Shown: piece by piece, positions 20,540 through 33,500 of the stretch
How positions within the stretch are numbered: the stretch's first letter is position 1
How the letters are laid out: the number at the start of each line of letters is the position of its first letter
From: Aquatica leii
Taxonomy: Eukaryota; Arthropoda; Insecta; Coleoptera; Lampyridae
Length of the DNA: 64,000 nucleotides
NCBI GenBank assembly: GCA_035610365.1
Contig: CM069434.1
Span: 124,242,895-124,306,894, forward strand
Direction: 5' to 3'
Notes under the pieces: generated by a model
Databases searched by the model: none
What the model was told of the DNA's origin: nothing
What the model saw: the letters and a program-made list of their open reading frames with translations, nothing else
Made by a program: the position numbers and the translations under genes

Positions 20540-21793
20540 GAGAAAAAACAAACAAATTTAACTGTCTAATAGCCTACTATTATTCACACTTAAAAAACAC
20601 AACTATATGCAATAGCTTGTAAAATAATATAGTTATTCAAAATTATACAACGCCATTGCATTCTACTCAAAAAAATGCCATATGGTCACCTAAAATCGTG
20701 CTCTAGCACCTCTGTTTCTGCTAAACAAAAGCTTCGGCGTTCAGGATTTATGTTGTTTTTGCAGAGTATTTCTTAGGCTACTTATCGTTTGCAACCAACG
20801 TATCAGCTGCACAAATAGTATTTATTCATAGTACGATGTAATTATATGTGCGGTTTCACTTTATGACATAGTTCTATTTAGGCAAAAATGGAGGTGTCGT
20901 TTCAGAATATTCTGATTCAATTATAATAAACCAGGTATCAAACTAGGTCTAACTTCTTATTTTTTCGATTCAGAAAAGTGTCTGCCGACTTTAAATCAAA
21001 AAAATTACAAAGGCTTTCGCTTTGTAGTGCCGGCAGACCTGCAAAATCTATTTCTGCTAATACAGCGTTCTCACGTTTGCTGTTCGAATATTTGGTGCAA
21101 GTGCAAAATCAGCCAATATTAAGCATGTATTAAGTATAAAAAAAATTTGTTATCTCAAAACCAGGAAAAATGTTTATCCTTCGTTGCTCAAATTCTTGTA
21201 CCAATTGAAGAAGTATCATCATGATTCATGACCAGTTGAACCCATAATATCAAATGTTCTGACGTAAAAGAATAAGATTGTTTATCTTTTTTTGAACTAA
21301 TTGATAATACGGTTTACAGTTTTAAAAAACATTGGCATAATACTGGGAATTATCAAATCATGGTCTCCGACACTATTAGGCACTGTAGTGATATCCCATA
21401 TAAATAGTTTTTTGATTCGTCATTAGATTCGACAGTATTATAAACGTTGTTATTGTGCAAACATACGTTAGTTTTCACCTACGTTTTGCAGTAATGATTC
21501 ATCTCTTCTTCCTAGAACAGCTATTCTTGTTATAATATGTACTATGTGTCTAAATATATATTTTAATATATAGTACTTTGATTATAATTTTTTTGTTACA
21601 TTTTTTTTTGTTAGTATACTTTGCTTAGAAGTTATCTTTTAATAATAAAGTTTTACACTTCCTTTAATTGATTTTTTTTCAAAATATTTGTAAATTTTTC
21701 TACTCATTGCAAAAATTGAAAATTTTACAGAAAGAACACAATTCATTAAAAACAAAACCAATTTGTGCAAGTTTTGACCGGATTGTAATAATT
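20540..21793. other. AT-rich intergenic DNA, nothing recognised
   Basis: About 1.25 kb. A 7-bp inverted pair (TCTGCCG...CGGCAGA) near 20980-21040 is the only structure noticed. No frame resembles a known protein. Confidence 0.45.
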
Positions 21794-23009
21794 GTATTGA
21801 CATTTATTGATTAAATTTATTTATGTATTTTTTTAGATCAAGATTTACAAACGATTTATTTTATCTACAAGTAAATATTTTTCTGTGAATTTTCCAATCA
21901 TCAATAATTGTGTAAACGATTATATTTTTGTGTTTTCTTAAAAGAAGGATTGCAGAACATTTTTTTTAAGTTAAAGTTATCGAATAATTATCGAGGTTTT
22001 GACGCATATATAATAATCATCGTTTTTTTCAATTTAATTATTTTAATTATCTAATAATTACTTAATTCATTTGATTTATGTGAGATTTTAAAAGAATCTA
22101 ATTTTAACTTCAAGATTTTTTCTAATTAAAAATAGAAATGTTTATTTGGTTCAAAGATTTTTTATTAGATAGAGCAAGAGAATAGCAAAAATATTGCAAT
22201 ACTTAGATAATTAGTAATTAATCATGGGAGATTAAAATTTGTTTTTTTTTTTGAAACGTAAACTCTTAATTTAGGAAAACTTACTTTATAATGAAAACTA
22301 AATTTGATTAGCTTACTATACAAATGGCCGAATTCTCGAATGTTTAGGTCTCGTCAAAATTGATTCTGATAGCAAAGGTACTCCAAGCTAATTTTTGTAA
22401 GAAAACATAGTTAGCTGAATGTTTCGTCGAGGTATTTATAAAAAGAAATTAATAAAACACATAATTAATAAGAAAAAAAATTGAATAAAATAAAATAAAA
22501 CTAACGATTTAATTTAGCTACAATTAAACGACAAAGTTTTTATTTACATGAAATTACTTTTTGAAGTTGATGCTATGTATGAGATTGACGTAGGATTAGG
22601 CTTAATTCATTAACTTTGGCAGTTGTAATAGGTTTCAGTCGAATGGGTTTAGCATTTCGTTGTTAAATTGTAACTAATCATTTTCATCAGCTCTTTTTTT
22701 GCTAAAAATATTTTTCTTTTCTTTTTAGTGATGTTAACAATACTGGTTATAGTCACTAAAAAATCTTGAAAATGCATGAATTTCATGTCGATGTAAATTT
22801 GAGAGTTTGATCATTTTCTTAGGGATTACATCATCAGAAGTTGATCAAAATCAAATAGAACCATTCCTAAGGTGTCCCTTTTCTAATAAAAAAGCAAAAA
22901 GATTATCGAAATTGGTCAACGTGGCAAAAAATTATTGCTGAACACACATAAAAAAAATTTATTCCGACGATTTTTTTTAAATCAATTGAAAATTAATTAT
23001 TTAATCACT

Positions 23010-23435
23010 GAGGGTGAGTTTACCGAAAGCGAATTAAATCAAAATTAAGCTAATCGCAATTAAATTAAAAATCCTGATTTTTGATTCGTTGGTGATTATA
23101 AGCGACTTTCGGCTTAGACCGCGTCGTAGTAAAACACCCAGACTTGGGCTTGGTTCTAGTATCTTCTTGAGAGCCAAAACAAAAAGTAGAACTTGGCCTT
23201 TGCCGTATTGTCGTTCGTGAACCCAAACAAACTGACGTTTCGCAATACATTGCAGCTTGCATCTTCAGAGTGGTAAATGTCGCTGTCAGTGACAGGCCAA
23301 GTTCTACTTCTTGTTTTTATGTATATATAAGATTTTATATTCTGATTCGTTGTTTACTAAAATTTAACCAATCAAGTAACGAATTAACTTTAATTTTAAA
23401 TAAATATTTAATTCACTTTCTATAAACCCACCCTT
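23010..23435. mobile_element. MITE with ~30-bp inverted ends, copy 1 (interrupted)
   Basis: Left end GAGGGTGAGTTTACCGAAAG and, reverse-complemented, right end AAGGGTGGGTTTATAGAAAG, both continuing into CGAATTAAAT / TGAATTAAAT. Excluding the PLE insertion at 23092-23342 it is about 165-175 bp. The uninterrupted copy is at 27629-27803. Target duplication unclear. Confidence 0.72.
23092..23342 (-). mobile_element. PLE 3'-tail insertion with 10-bp duplication
   Basis: 251 bp of PLE tail inserted into the MITE. TGATTCGTTG is present on both sides (23082-23091 and 23343-23352) but only once in the sister copy near 27710, so the sister shows the empty site. In minus orientation it has CTGAAGAT, a GCAA...TTGC stem and GAAAC (23268-23237), then the tail shared with 25121, 29523, 47740 and 49290. 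It has no coding domain; the open frame through it is part of the terminal repeat. Confidence 0.85.
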
Positions 23436-23734
23436 AATATAGTGACTCTAACAATACTTTTGGATTATTAGATATTAGTAATGTATACATATTTGCTTAC
23501 AAAAACATTTCACAACTATTTCAAATAAAAAATGTTTATACAATTGCGTGTAACATGAAGATATTTTATTTATTTTTACACATAAAAATAAACAAGTGTT
23601 TAGAAATGATGTAGTGTTTTCACTAAAAAACAAGTTTTTTTTTGTTTAAAGTATTACACATTTATTAGATAATAATTTAATTTATTAATTATTCTGCAGA
23701 GTGCCAATTTGTCATTTTCAACTTTCGTCATTAT

Positions 23735-24715
23735 TAGGGATTCACTGGCTTGACTTCAAAAAGCTTTTGAAAAATCAAGTCAAGTTCAATATTAGCCTAG
23801 CCAAGCTTTTTACCAAGCTTTCAACCTTTGAAAATAATATCATCTTAATGTAAAATTGATACCCCAAAATAAAGTTTATCGAAGGCAATTTACACAATTC
23901 ACGTTAGCAAACAGCGTCAACTGAAGAAATCAAAACAAAAATTAAGCAAGTAATCGAACTCAGTTTTAAGAAATCTAAATTTATTATTTATATTTCTTAT
24001 ATTGCATTGTTTTTTGTTTATTTAGTCGAGGCCTTGTTTTGGTTACAACCACAGATAAGCATAATCGAGTACACAAAATACATTTTGTTAAGTTAGGTCA
24101 GTGTAAATACGAAAAAATAAATATTAGTATTTGTTGTAATTATTTTACTAACAATTTATGTTGTTGATGACAAATAATTAAAGGGAACCATAATTAACGC
24201 AATGCATGATACGGATTTCAAATTTACTACATGGTTAAAATCAAAACTGGAATTAAGTATACACATTCAAACCTTGCATCGTAAATACTCTGCTATAACC
24301 ATAAAATGTTCATTGTGTATTTCTTATTATTAAATTAATAATTAGATAATTAAGTAAATGTAACTATGAATTTTGGTTTATTTATAAATTTATTACACCT
24401 ACGTACAGGCATATGGATCACATCTGATTCGGTATACTAGACGACGCGTTGTCCCTTCACTTGAATTATAAGATAACATATCTTAGTAGTTAGGTAATTG
24501 TTTTTATCATTCATATCCTGGCAGCGAGCTGTAATACGTGCGGAGCCCGTGCTCCAAGCACATAAACTACTTTTTCGGAAGGAGCAAGAAAAAGCTTGGT
24601 AAAGTTCGAAAGCTTGGAATAGCTTAAAAACCAAGCCAAGCCTGTATGCACAAACATCAATCCGAAACTGAGCTTTTACGTTTCAAGCCAAGCTTCTTGG
24701 CTTAGCGAATCTCTA
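23735..24715. mobile_element. Inverted-repeat element rich in AAGCCAAGC motifs, copy 1
   Basis: Starts TAGGGATTCACTGGCTTG and ends, reverse-complemented, TAGAGATTCGCTAAGCC. AAGCCAAGC / GCTTGG motifs are repeated near both ends (23800-23820, 24595-24640, 24690-24705), a layout typical of hAT-like non-autonomous elements. No coding sequence recognised. No clean target duplication could be read. Confidence 0.65.
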
Positions 24716-25120
24716 GTCTAGTCCTTAAATCTCTTGCTTTATCTTATACAGTTATTTCACCTAGGATTATGTTCAGCATTTGTCTTCCCATAACTTTTTG
24801 TGTCACCGTTTGTTTTTTTATATTACGTTTGATCCCCGTCCATGTTTGGGTTCCATAGCCCTTAGATTAAAACAAACAAGATGTAACTGACACCACAGTT
24901 TTTTAAAAAGTGTTTTAAAGCTGGATTTTTAGTTTTTTAATATGCTTAATTCACCGAACGATGCCCATTTTTAATTTTCTTCTCCTTGTGATTTCCGTTT
25001 CATGTTTTTTTTAACTTAAATTAATACATTTTTGTTTACTTGTTTTAATTTCTGATTACATACGGTTATATTGAAACGCTTTTCTATATAAAATCTTAAG
25101 CTTTTGCGGTTGTTATGTTT

Positions 25121-25350
25121 ATGATTATAAGCGACTTTCGGCTTAGACCGCATCGTAGTTAAACACCCAGACTTAGGCTTGGTCCTAGTCTCTTCTTGAG
25201 AGCCAAAAGAAGAAGTAGAACTTGGCCTTTACCGTATTGTCGTTCGTGAACCCAAACAAACTGACGTTTTTCAAGAAGAGACTAGGACCAAGCCTAAGTC
25301 TGGGTTTTTAACTACGACGCGGTCCAAGTCGAAAGTCGCTTATAATCATG
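25121..25350. repeat. PLE-derived foldback, copy 1
   Basis: Two ~79-bp arms of PLE tail (25121-25199 and 25271-25349) in inverted orientation with only a few mismatches, separated by ~71 bp of the same tail. The arms begin ATGATTATAAGCGACTTTCG and would form a long hairpin. The sister copy is at 29523-29752. Confidence 0.88.
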
Positions 25351-26078
25351 TTTTCCTATATTTGTCATTACCTTGTTTTTGAAACGTTTATCTGCAATTT
25401 CATTTGCTTGGATTGTTCATTTAGTTCTTTGAGGATCGTGCGTTTGTTCCTGGTCCTTAGCCATCAACGTAATTTATTATTTTAGATGTTATTTAGAAAA
25501 TTTCCGTTGACGTTGATATCCTTTGTATTCCAGCCAAAAATTTTAAAGAGGTTTTGCCAGGGTCTATTACCCAACAAAAGTTGTACACCTATTACGATTT
25601 TTTATTTCAAATTTTGCTGGTTTACATATTATTACCATTTATTATGTAATTATTACGTTTTACTACCATTTATTACGAATTATTACGTGTTATTACCATC
25701 AGGTTATTTCGAATAATTATATTAATTAGGTATTAATAAAAATATTTTTATAACATGATTTATTTCGTGAAAAATGATACATCTCAAGTCTAAATTTATA
25801 ACTGATTATTTCCATTTTAAATTGTTTTTTCTCAATAGATACATAGGATACCAGCCGCGTTTAGAATGTTGATATATTTAAGATTGTATTTTATATTTTT
25901 GTTTAACAAACTTTTTTGTGCTAGGACACGTGAAACCAATCACACTGTATATTTTTTTCATCAGCAGATTCTGCAGAAGAACTAATCTTCATCAAAATAC
26001 AGTGCATAATAGTGCTCGCTGAGCAATAAACTATTTTTATTTAAATTCTTTTCAGTAGTCTTTTTATCTGATTGATCT

Positions 26079-26320
26079 GATTCAGATTCCAATTCACTTT
26101 CTAAGTGAGTGCTGAGTTCTTTTTTACTTTCCTATAACGAAAGTAGGTATAGCGATTGCAATTTGTTTTCAAAAAATTTTGCGTATTATTCTTTTGGGAA
26201 ATGAAGTGAATGTTTTAAAATAAAAATAAAATTTTCAAACAAATAACCAGACGCTTAAAGGAAGACAATATTTTTAAGCATATTTCGTTTCTTCAATTAA
26301 GAAATCATTTCTATGTGTGT
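26079..26320. other. Spacer between the two duplicated segments
   Basis: 242 bp absent from the end of copy 2. It includes the short inverted CTTTCCTATAACGAAAG near 26130. No gene seen. Confidence 0.6.
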
Positions 26321-27628
26321 GTATTGACATTTATTGATTGATTTTATTTATGTATTTTTTCAGATCAAGATTTACAAAACGATTTCTTTTTATTAACAAG
26401 TAAATATTTTTCTGTGAATTTTCCAATCATCAATAATTGTGTAAACGATTACATTTTTGAGTTTTTTTAAAAGAAGGATTGCAGAATATTTTTCTTATCT
26501 TAAAGTTATCGAATAATTATCGAGGTTTTTACGCGTATATAATAATCATCGTTTGTTTCAATTTAATTAATTTAAATTATCTAATAATTACTTAATTCGT
26601 TTGATTTATGTAAGATTTTAAAATAATCTAATTTTATCTTCAAGATTTTTTCTAATCAAAAATAGAAATGTTTATTTGATTCTAAGTTTTTTGTTGGATA
26701 GAGCAAGAGAATAGCAAAAATATTGCAATATTTAGATAATTAGGACTGAATCCTGGGAGATTAAAATTTGTTTTTTTTTGAAACGTAAACTCTTAATTTA
26801 GGAAAACTTACCTTATAATGAAAACTAAATATAATAAGCTAATTATACAAATGGCCGAATTGTCGAATATTTAGGTCTCGTCAAAATTGATTCTGATATC
26901 AAAGGCACTCCAAGCTAATTTTTGTAAGAAAACAAAGTTGGCAGAATGTTTCGTGGAGATATTTATAAATAGAAAATAACAAAACACATAAGTAATAATA
27001 AAAAAATTGAATTTAAAAAAATTTAATCAAACGAAGTAAAAAATAACGATTTAATTTAGCTATAATTAAACGACAAAATTTTTATTTACATGAAATTACT
27101 TTTTGAAGTTGATGCCATGTATGACCTTGGCGTAGGATTAGGCTGAATTCTTAACATTAACTTTGGCAATTGTAATCGGTTTAAGTCGAATGGGTTTAGC
27201 ATCGACTTCAAAAAGTAATTCCATGTAAATACAAATTTCGTTGTTTAATTGTAACTAAATTAAATAATCATTTTCTATTTTTTAGTGTATTTTATTTGAT
27301 ACATTTTTTTTAAATCAGAGCCCTTTTTTGTTAAAAAAAAACTTTTTTCGATTCAGGGATGTTAACAATTATGGTTATAGTCACTAAAAATGCTTGAAAA
27401 TGCATGAATTTCATGTCGATGTAAGTTTGAGAGTTTGATCATTTTCTCAGGGATTCCATCATCAGAAATTTAAACAGTACCATTCCTAAGGTGCCTATTT
27501 TCTAATAAAAAAGAAGACATATTATCAAAATTGGTCAACGTGGCAAACAATTATTGCTGAACATACATTAAAAAAAATGCGATTCTGGCAATTTTTTTAA
27601 TCGGTTAAAAATGAATTATTTAATCACT

Positions 27629-27803
27629 GAGGGAGGGTTTACAGAAAGCGAGAATTAAATCAATTAGCGAATTAAAGAAAAATCGCAATTAATTTCAAAA
27701 TCCTGATTTCTGATTCGTTGTTTACTAAAATTTAACCAATCACGTATTGAATTAACTTTAATTTTAAATAAATAGTTAATTCACTTTCTATAAACCCACC
27801 CTT
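27629..27803. mobile_element. MITE with ~30-bp inverted ends, copy 2 (intact)
   Basis: Uninterrupted counterpart of 23010-23435, about 175 bp, with ends GAGGGAGGGTTTACAGAAAG and CTTTCTATAAACCCACCCTT. It provides the empty site for the PLE insertion of copy 1. Confidence 0.72.
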
Positions 27804-28113
27804 AATATACTGACTCCAACAATATTTTTGGATTATTAGATATTATTGATGTATACATATTTCCTTACAAAGACATTTTACAATTATTTTAACTAAAAAA
27901 TATTTACACAATTTTATTGCGTGTAACATGGAGATATTTTATTTATTTTTACACATAAAAATAAACAAGTATTTAGAAATGATGTAGTGTTTCTACTAAA
28001 AAACAATTTTTTTTTCGTTTAAAATATTATACATTATTAGATGATAATTGAATTTATTAATTATTCTGCAGAGTCCCAATTTGTCATTTTCAACTTCCAT
28101 CTTTTGTCAGTAT

Positions 28114-29118
28114 TAGGGATTCACTGGCTTGGCTTTTAAAAGCTTTTGAAAAATCAATCCAAGCTTTTAAATAATCAAGCCAAGTTCAATATTAGCCAAG
28201 CCAAGCTTTTTACCAAGCTTTCAACCTTTGAAAATAATATTATCTTAATGTTAAATTGATACCCCAAAATAAAGTTTATCGAAGGCAATTTACACAAATC
28301 ACTTTAGCAAACATCGTCAACTGTAGAAATCAAAACAAGAATTAAGCAAGTAATCGAACGGAGTTTTAAGAAATCGAAATTTATAATTTATATTTCTTAC
28401 ATTGCATCGTTTTTTGTTTATTTAGCTGAGGCCTTGTTTTGGTTACAATTGCAGATAACCATAATCGAGTACACAAAGTACATTTTGTTAAGTTAGGTCA
28501 GTGTAAATACGAAAAAATAAATATTAGTATTTGTTGTAATTATTTTACTAACAATTTATTTTGTTGATGACGGATAATTAAATAGAACCATAATTAACGC
28601 AATGCATGATACGGATTTCAAAGCATTTACCACATGGTTAAAATCAAAACTGGAATTAAGTATACACATTCAAACCTTGCATCGTAAATACTCTGCTATA
28701 ACCATAAAATGTTTATTGTGTATTTCTTATTATTAAATTAATAATTAGATAATTAAGTAAATGTAACTATGAATTTTGGTTTATTTATAAATTTATTACA
28801 CCTACGTACAGGCATATGGATCACATCTGATTCGGTATACTAGACGACGCGTTGTCCCTTCACTTGAATTATAAGATAACCTATCTTAGCAGTTAGGTAA
28901 TTGTTTTTATCATTCATATCCTGGCAGCTAGCTGTAATACGTGCGGAGCCCGTGCTCCAAGCGCATAAACTACTTTTTCGGAAGGAGCAAGAAAAAACTT
29001 GGTAAAGTTCGAAAGCTTGGAATAGCTTAAAAACCAAGCCAAGCCTGTATGCACAAACATCAATCCGAAACTGAGCTTTTACGTTTCAAGCCAAGCTTCT
29101 TGGCGTAGCGAATCTCTA
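28114..29118. mobile_element. Inverted-repeat element rich in AAGCCAAGC motifs, copy 2
   Basis: Same element as 23735-24715, with an extra AATCAATCCAAGCTTTTAAAT unit near its left end that adds one more subterminal motif. Ends TAGGGATTCACTGGCTTG and GAATCTCTA. Confidence 0.65.
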
Positions 29119-29522
29119 GTCTAGTCCTTAAATCTCTGGCTTTATCTTATACAGTTATTTCACCTGGATTATGTTCAGCATTTGTCTTCCCATAACTTTT
29201 TGTGTCACCGTTTGTTTTTTTATATTACATTTGATCCCCGTCCATGTTTGGTTTCCATAGCCCTTAGATTAAAACAAACAAGATGTAACTGACACCACAG
29301 TTTTTTAAAAAGTGTTTTAAAGCTGGATTTTTAGTTTTTTAATATGCTTAATTCACCGAACGATGCCCATTTTTAATTTTCTTCTCCTTGTGATTTCCGT
29401 TTCATGTTTTTTTTAACTTAAATTAATACGTTTTTGTTTACTTGTTTTAATTTCTGATTACATACGGTTATATTGAAACGCTTTTCTATATAAAATCTTA
29501 AGCTTTTGCGGTTGTTATGTTT

Positions 29523-29752
29523 ATGATTATAAGCGACTTTCGGCTTAGACCGCATCGTAGTTAAACACCCAGACTTAGGCTTGGTCCTAGTCTCTTCTTG
29601 AGAGCCAAAAGAAGAAGTAGAACTTGGCCTTTACCGTATTGTCGTTCGTGAACCCAAACAAACTGACGTTTTTCAAGAAGAGACTAGGACCAAGCCTAAG
29701 TCGGGGTTTTTAACTACGACGCGGTCCAAGTCGAAAGTCGCTTATAATCATG
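29523..29752. repeat. PLE-derived foldback, copy 2
   Basis: Duplicate of the hairpin at 25121-25350, with only one or two base differences. Arms 29523-29601 and 29673-29751. Confidence 0.88.
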
Positions 29753-30514
29753 CTTTCCTATATTTGTCATTACCTTGTTTTTGAAACGTTTATCTGCAAT
29801 TTCATTTGCTTGGATTGTTCATTTAGTTCTTTGAGGATCGTGCGTTTGTTCCTGGTCCTTAGCCATCAACGTAATTTATTATTTTAGATGTTATTTAGAA
29901 AATTTCCGTTGACGTTGATATCCTTTGTATTCCAGCCAAAAATTTTAAAGAGGTTTTGCCAGGGTCTATTACCCAACAAAAGTTGTACACCTATTACGAT
30001 TTTTTATTTCAAATTTTGCTGGTTTACATATTATTACCATTTATTATGTAATTATTACGTTTTACTACCATTTATTACGAATTATTACGTGTTATTACCA
30101 TCTATTACAGGTTATTACGAATAATTATATTAATTAGATATTAATAAAAATATAATAATAACATGATTTATTTCGTGAAAAATGATACATCTCCAGTCTA
30201 AATTTAAAACTGATTATTTCCATTTTAAATTGTTTTTTCTCAATAGATACATAGGATACCAGCCGCGCTTAGAATGTTGATATAATTAAGATTGTATTTT
30301 ATATTTTTGTTTAACAAACTTTTTTGTGCTTGGACACGTGAAATCAATCACACTGTATATTTCTTTTCATTAGCAGATTTTGCAGAATAACTAATCTTCA
30401 TCAAAATACATTGCATAATAGTGCTCGCTGAGCAATAAACTATTTTTATTTAAATTCTTTTCAGTAGTCTTTTTATCTGATTGATGCGTGCGCGCGTATC
30501 CGTATTGTATAGGT

Positions 30515-30518
<4 letters not shown>

Positions 30519-30552
<34 letters not shown>
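30519..30552. repeat. (AT)17 microsatellite, joint 1
   Basis: 34 bp of pure AT repeat. Preceded by TATCCGTATTG...GGTACGGAT, which is itself an imperfect inverted repeat, and followed directly by unit E1. Confidence 0.95.
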
Positions 30553-30555
<3 letters not shown>

Positions 30556-33500
30556 GGTGGAATCTGAGATCCTTTTCATTATATACTTAAGGAATCCGAG
30601 ATCATGAGATCCATACCCCGGATCTCGGAACGTTTTGACGTGTTTTTCAGGTCTACGTTGTGTAAAGACTTATATAACGAAGTTTTAGGCGGAACTCGAA
30701 TTTCAGCAAAAAGAATACATGTGTATACGTTTCGTTCTTGAATTAACTTTGTAGGTGGCGCTTATGTTGCTTTTATATATAAGTAGATAAATAAACTTCG
30801 ATCTATGCGAGGTCCAAAAAACATCAACACTGTACGGATTTCGTTTAGTCGGTGTTATACCGTTTTTTTCGTTTTGTATATAAGTAAACCTTGTAACGAA
30901 CAATTTTAATCTAAGATTTAAATTGTATTTAACGTATACTTTTTACCGGCTCACGTCAGCATTTCATTATTGTTTTATACTAGGATGAACAAAATTATTA
31001 TCGCTAAATTAACAGTGCGTTACACTTGGCAGATGACTATTCTCTTTATTGATTTTTTCATAACCTATGTTGTATACACTAAATTTTCAAACAAAAAAAG
31101 TAGTAAAATTGAAAAATCCTTTATTTTTTCTTCAATATTTATTAATTTATTGTAAGTACACTTACAAATACCTCAAGAAAAATTGTTTAAAATTCACGTA
31201 AGCGGCTTAAACCTCATTGCTTAGGGTTTACAAAAATACTGCTTTTTCCAAAAGGTTCGTTTAGTTGCGTAAAATATAATATGGGCGGATCCATTGTTTT
31301 TCGACAAAGCGTGTGCGCGTGGGTCACTGATTTCAACGCCAATTTTTTTAAAAGTAGATTAGAAAAAAGACTCTAAAAATTTGAGCTTGATACAATCAAA
31401 TACGGCCGCTGAAGAATTTTTTGAAGTTTGAAAAATTTTGATTTGTTGGCAATTTTCAAAAATTCGTATCTCAGCTTCTATATAACGTAGACATTTCGTT
31501 AGGCCGACATTTTTTTGTTAACCCTGTATCTTAAAAAAATTAGGTAATAATCTAAACTTAAATCCGGATTAGATAGCAGTTTCTAACTAATCTACCGTTT
31601 TAGCAATTTTTCCAATTTTCAAAATGCTTTCGTTTTTGGAATAGAGAGACGATCAAAAACTCAATTTTTTTGTTAACGTATACTTGGTTGATTTCAACTA
31701 TACTTTGCATAGATTTCTGTTATTTTTTTAAAATACAGACCCGCAAAGCCGATCAATTTTTCAAAAATCCCCGTTGTTAGATATCCATAACTTTTTTCTA
31801 ACAACTGGAAATCTTTTAAATATTTTAGGGATTGGATTTGATGTTATACTTAAATAGCATTAAAAATTTCATGTTTGGAATAGTAGTGGTTTCGGAGCTA
31901 TGAATTTTTAAATATGTCAAGTTTTCATTTATTATTATAAATATGTCATCATCTGTACTGCTAGTTTTCTTAACCTTACGTCTTTTATTCTTTTATATTT
32001 TTTTTACTGTGCTTAGTAACCTCGATCATTTTTGCATTCTCCCGCATTCTCTTTTTTATACACTGCTACTATTTTCCCATTTTCCAATCTTCTGGAATTT
32101 TTTCACCATTCCAGATTCTATTGAATAGCACTTTTAACATACTAATACTCCTATCACCCATATTCTTTATCATTTTAGATGTTATTCCGTAATGCCCTTT
32201 AGATTTTTCTCTTAAATTTTTTAATTGCTCTTGTTATTCTTCTTCCTATTTTTCCCGTTATCTATTGTTGACTATCTATTTTACTTTGGTGCGTTAGTTT
32301 TCATATTCTTCGTAATATTTGAATGTTTTGTTCTTTAAGTAGGTTCTGCGCATTTTCTTTTTTAGGTGTAGTTCTCTTTTAAATTCTTTATTCCACCAAC
32401 TTATTTGCTTTTTTCCTTGATTTAGTTTTGTTGTCCCACATACTTCTTTTGTAGTATCTAGTATTGTCCTTTACCACATTTTCTTCTACTTTTTTCATCT
32501 TTATTTCAATCCGTTTTCTATATCTGTTAGATGCTTCTTGTTCTGAAAGCCTATATGTTTTTATGGTTTTAGTGTATGTTGCTGGACTACTTGTAACTAT
32601 GTTCTGTATTTCTGCTGATATTAAGCCTATGATGCGTATCTGCCTTATTACAAGATGATCACTTCCTATTTCATATCCTCTTCTTGACTCTGTTACTTCA
32701 TATCTATGTGAGTGGTCAATGAGTATATAATCAATAATTGACTTCTCCTGTGTACTGGGACTTTTTGTCGTGTATTTGTGAATGTCTGAATGTTTGTAAA
32801 ATGTGTTTGTTATTATGAGGTTATTTTGCATTCAGAGATTAATTAGTCGTTCGCCGTTGTCATTTATGCGTTGCTCGCCGTACTGTTCTACGACGTCTGT
32901 TGTACCTGTGTAGCTTCCTACTCTACTGTTCATATCCCTAAGGTTAACTATTCTACTTCTTATGTTTTTCAGTTCTTCATCTAGTTTCTCTCAAAATTGT
33001 TTTTATGTAATACGGATCGTTTTCGTTAGGTCTGTATCTTTCACTGTCTTTATTTTTATTTTAAAAATGCTTTTTGAAATTGCCTCTTAGTTGTTTATAT
33101 ACTTTCCTTTTAGTCTCACTTAGGCCTAGTGTTTTTGTTATTAGACTTCTTATATTCCAGGTTTCGATTTTCCAATACAATTAATTTTTTTTGTCTTGTT
33201 AAATTCTTTGTTGTCTCGGTTCTTTCTTTTATTTGAATTGTTTGTTATTAATTTTCCAGTTTCATATCCGTTTCCTTTGCATTTTTGTCATCTTTCTTTA
33301 CACTAGCGCAGTAAACTAATTTTTTCGTACCTCTTGTTTTATCATTTCTTTCAATTCCATATCCCATACGTATACAACATGCATGAATTTTTTTTATAAA
33401 CCACTTTTTCACTCTTTTACCATTCATTTTTTGTTTCCTTGCGATACTTCACAGTTTCTTTTGTATGTTTTGCTTATTTGCTGTTAAATCATGTTCGATG

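Larger units (their letters stand above)
21794..26078 (+). repeat. Tandem segmental duplication, copy 1
   Basis: Matches 26321-30486 in order and orientation from GTATTGACATTTATTGATT to CTTTTTATCTGATTGAT. The left half (to about 24000) differs from copy 2 at roughly one base in ten by eye. The right half (about 24100-26078) is almost identical. Contains, in order, a MITE interrupted by a PLE tail, an inverted-repeat element and a PLE foldback. No host gene seen. The short frames at 24437-24634 and 25486-25716 recur in copy 2 only because the DNA is duplicated. Confidence 0.92.
26321..30486 (+). repeat. Tandem segmental duplication, copy 2
   Basis: Second copy of the 21794-26078 segment. It lacks the PLE tail in the MITE and has a small extra inverted piece near 27200 (ATCGACTTCAAAAAGTAATT, complementary to sequence at 27090). 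It ends abruptly at 30486, about 30 bp before the first long TA tract. Near-identity to copy 1 is limited to the right half. Confidence 0.92.

Noticed and set aside
23065..23262. Recurring 60-90-codon frame across PLE tails (also at 47642-47920 and 49255-49485)
   Set aside because: It reads through the terminal repeat and into different flanks in each copy. The shared part is explained by the PLE tail itself.
24437..30124. Frames at 24437-24634, 25486-25716, 28840-29037 and 29888-30124, seemingly conserved in pairs
   Set aside because: Each pair is conserved only because the DNA segment is duplicated with ~99% identity. There is no codon-type substitution pattern and no resemblance to known proteins.
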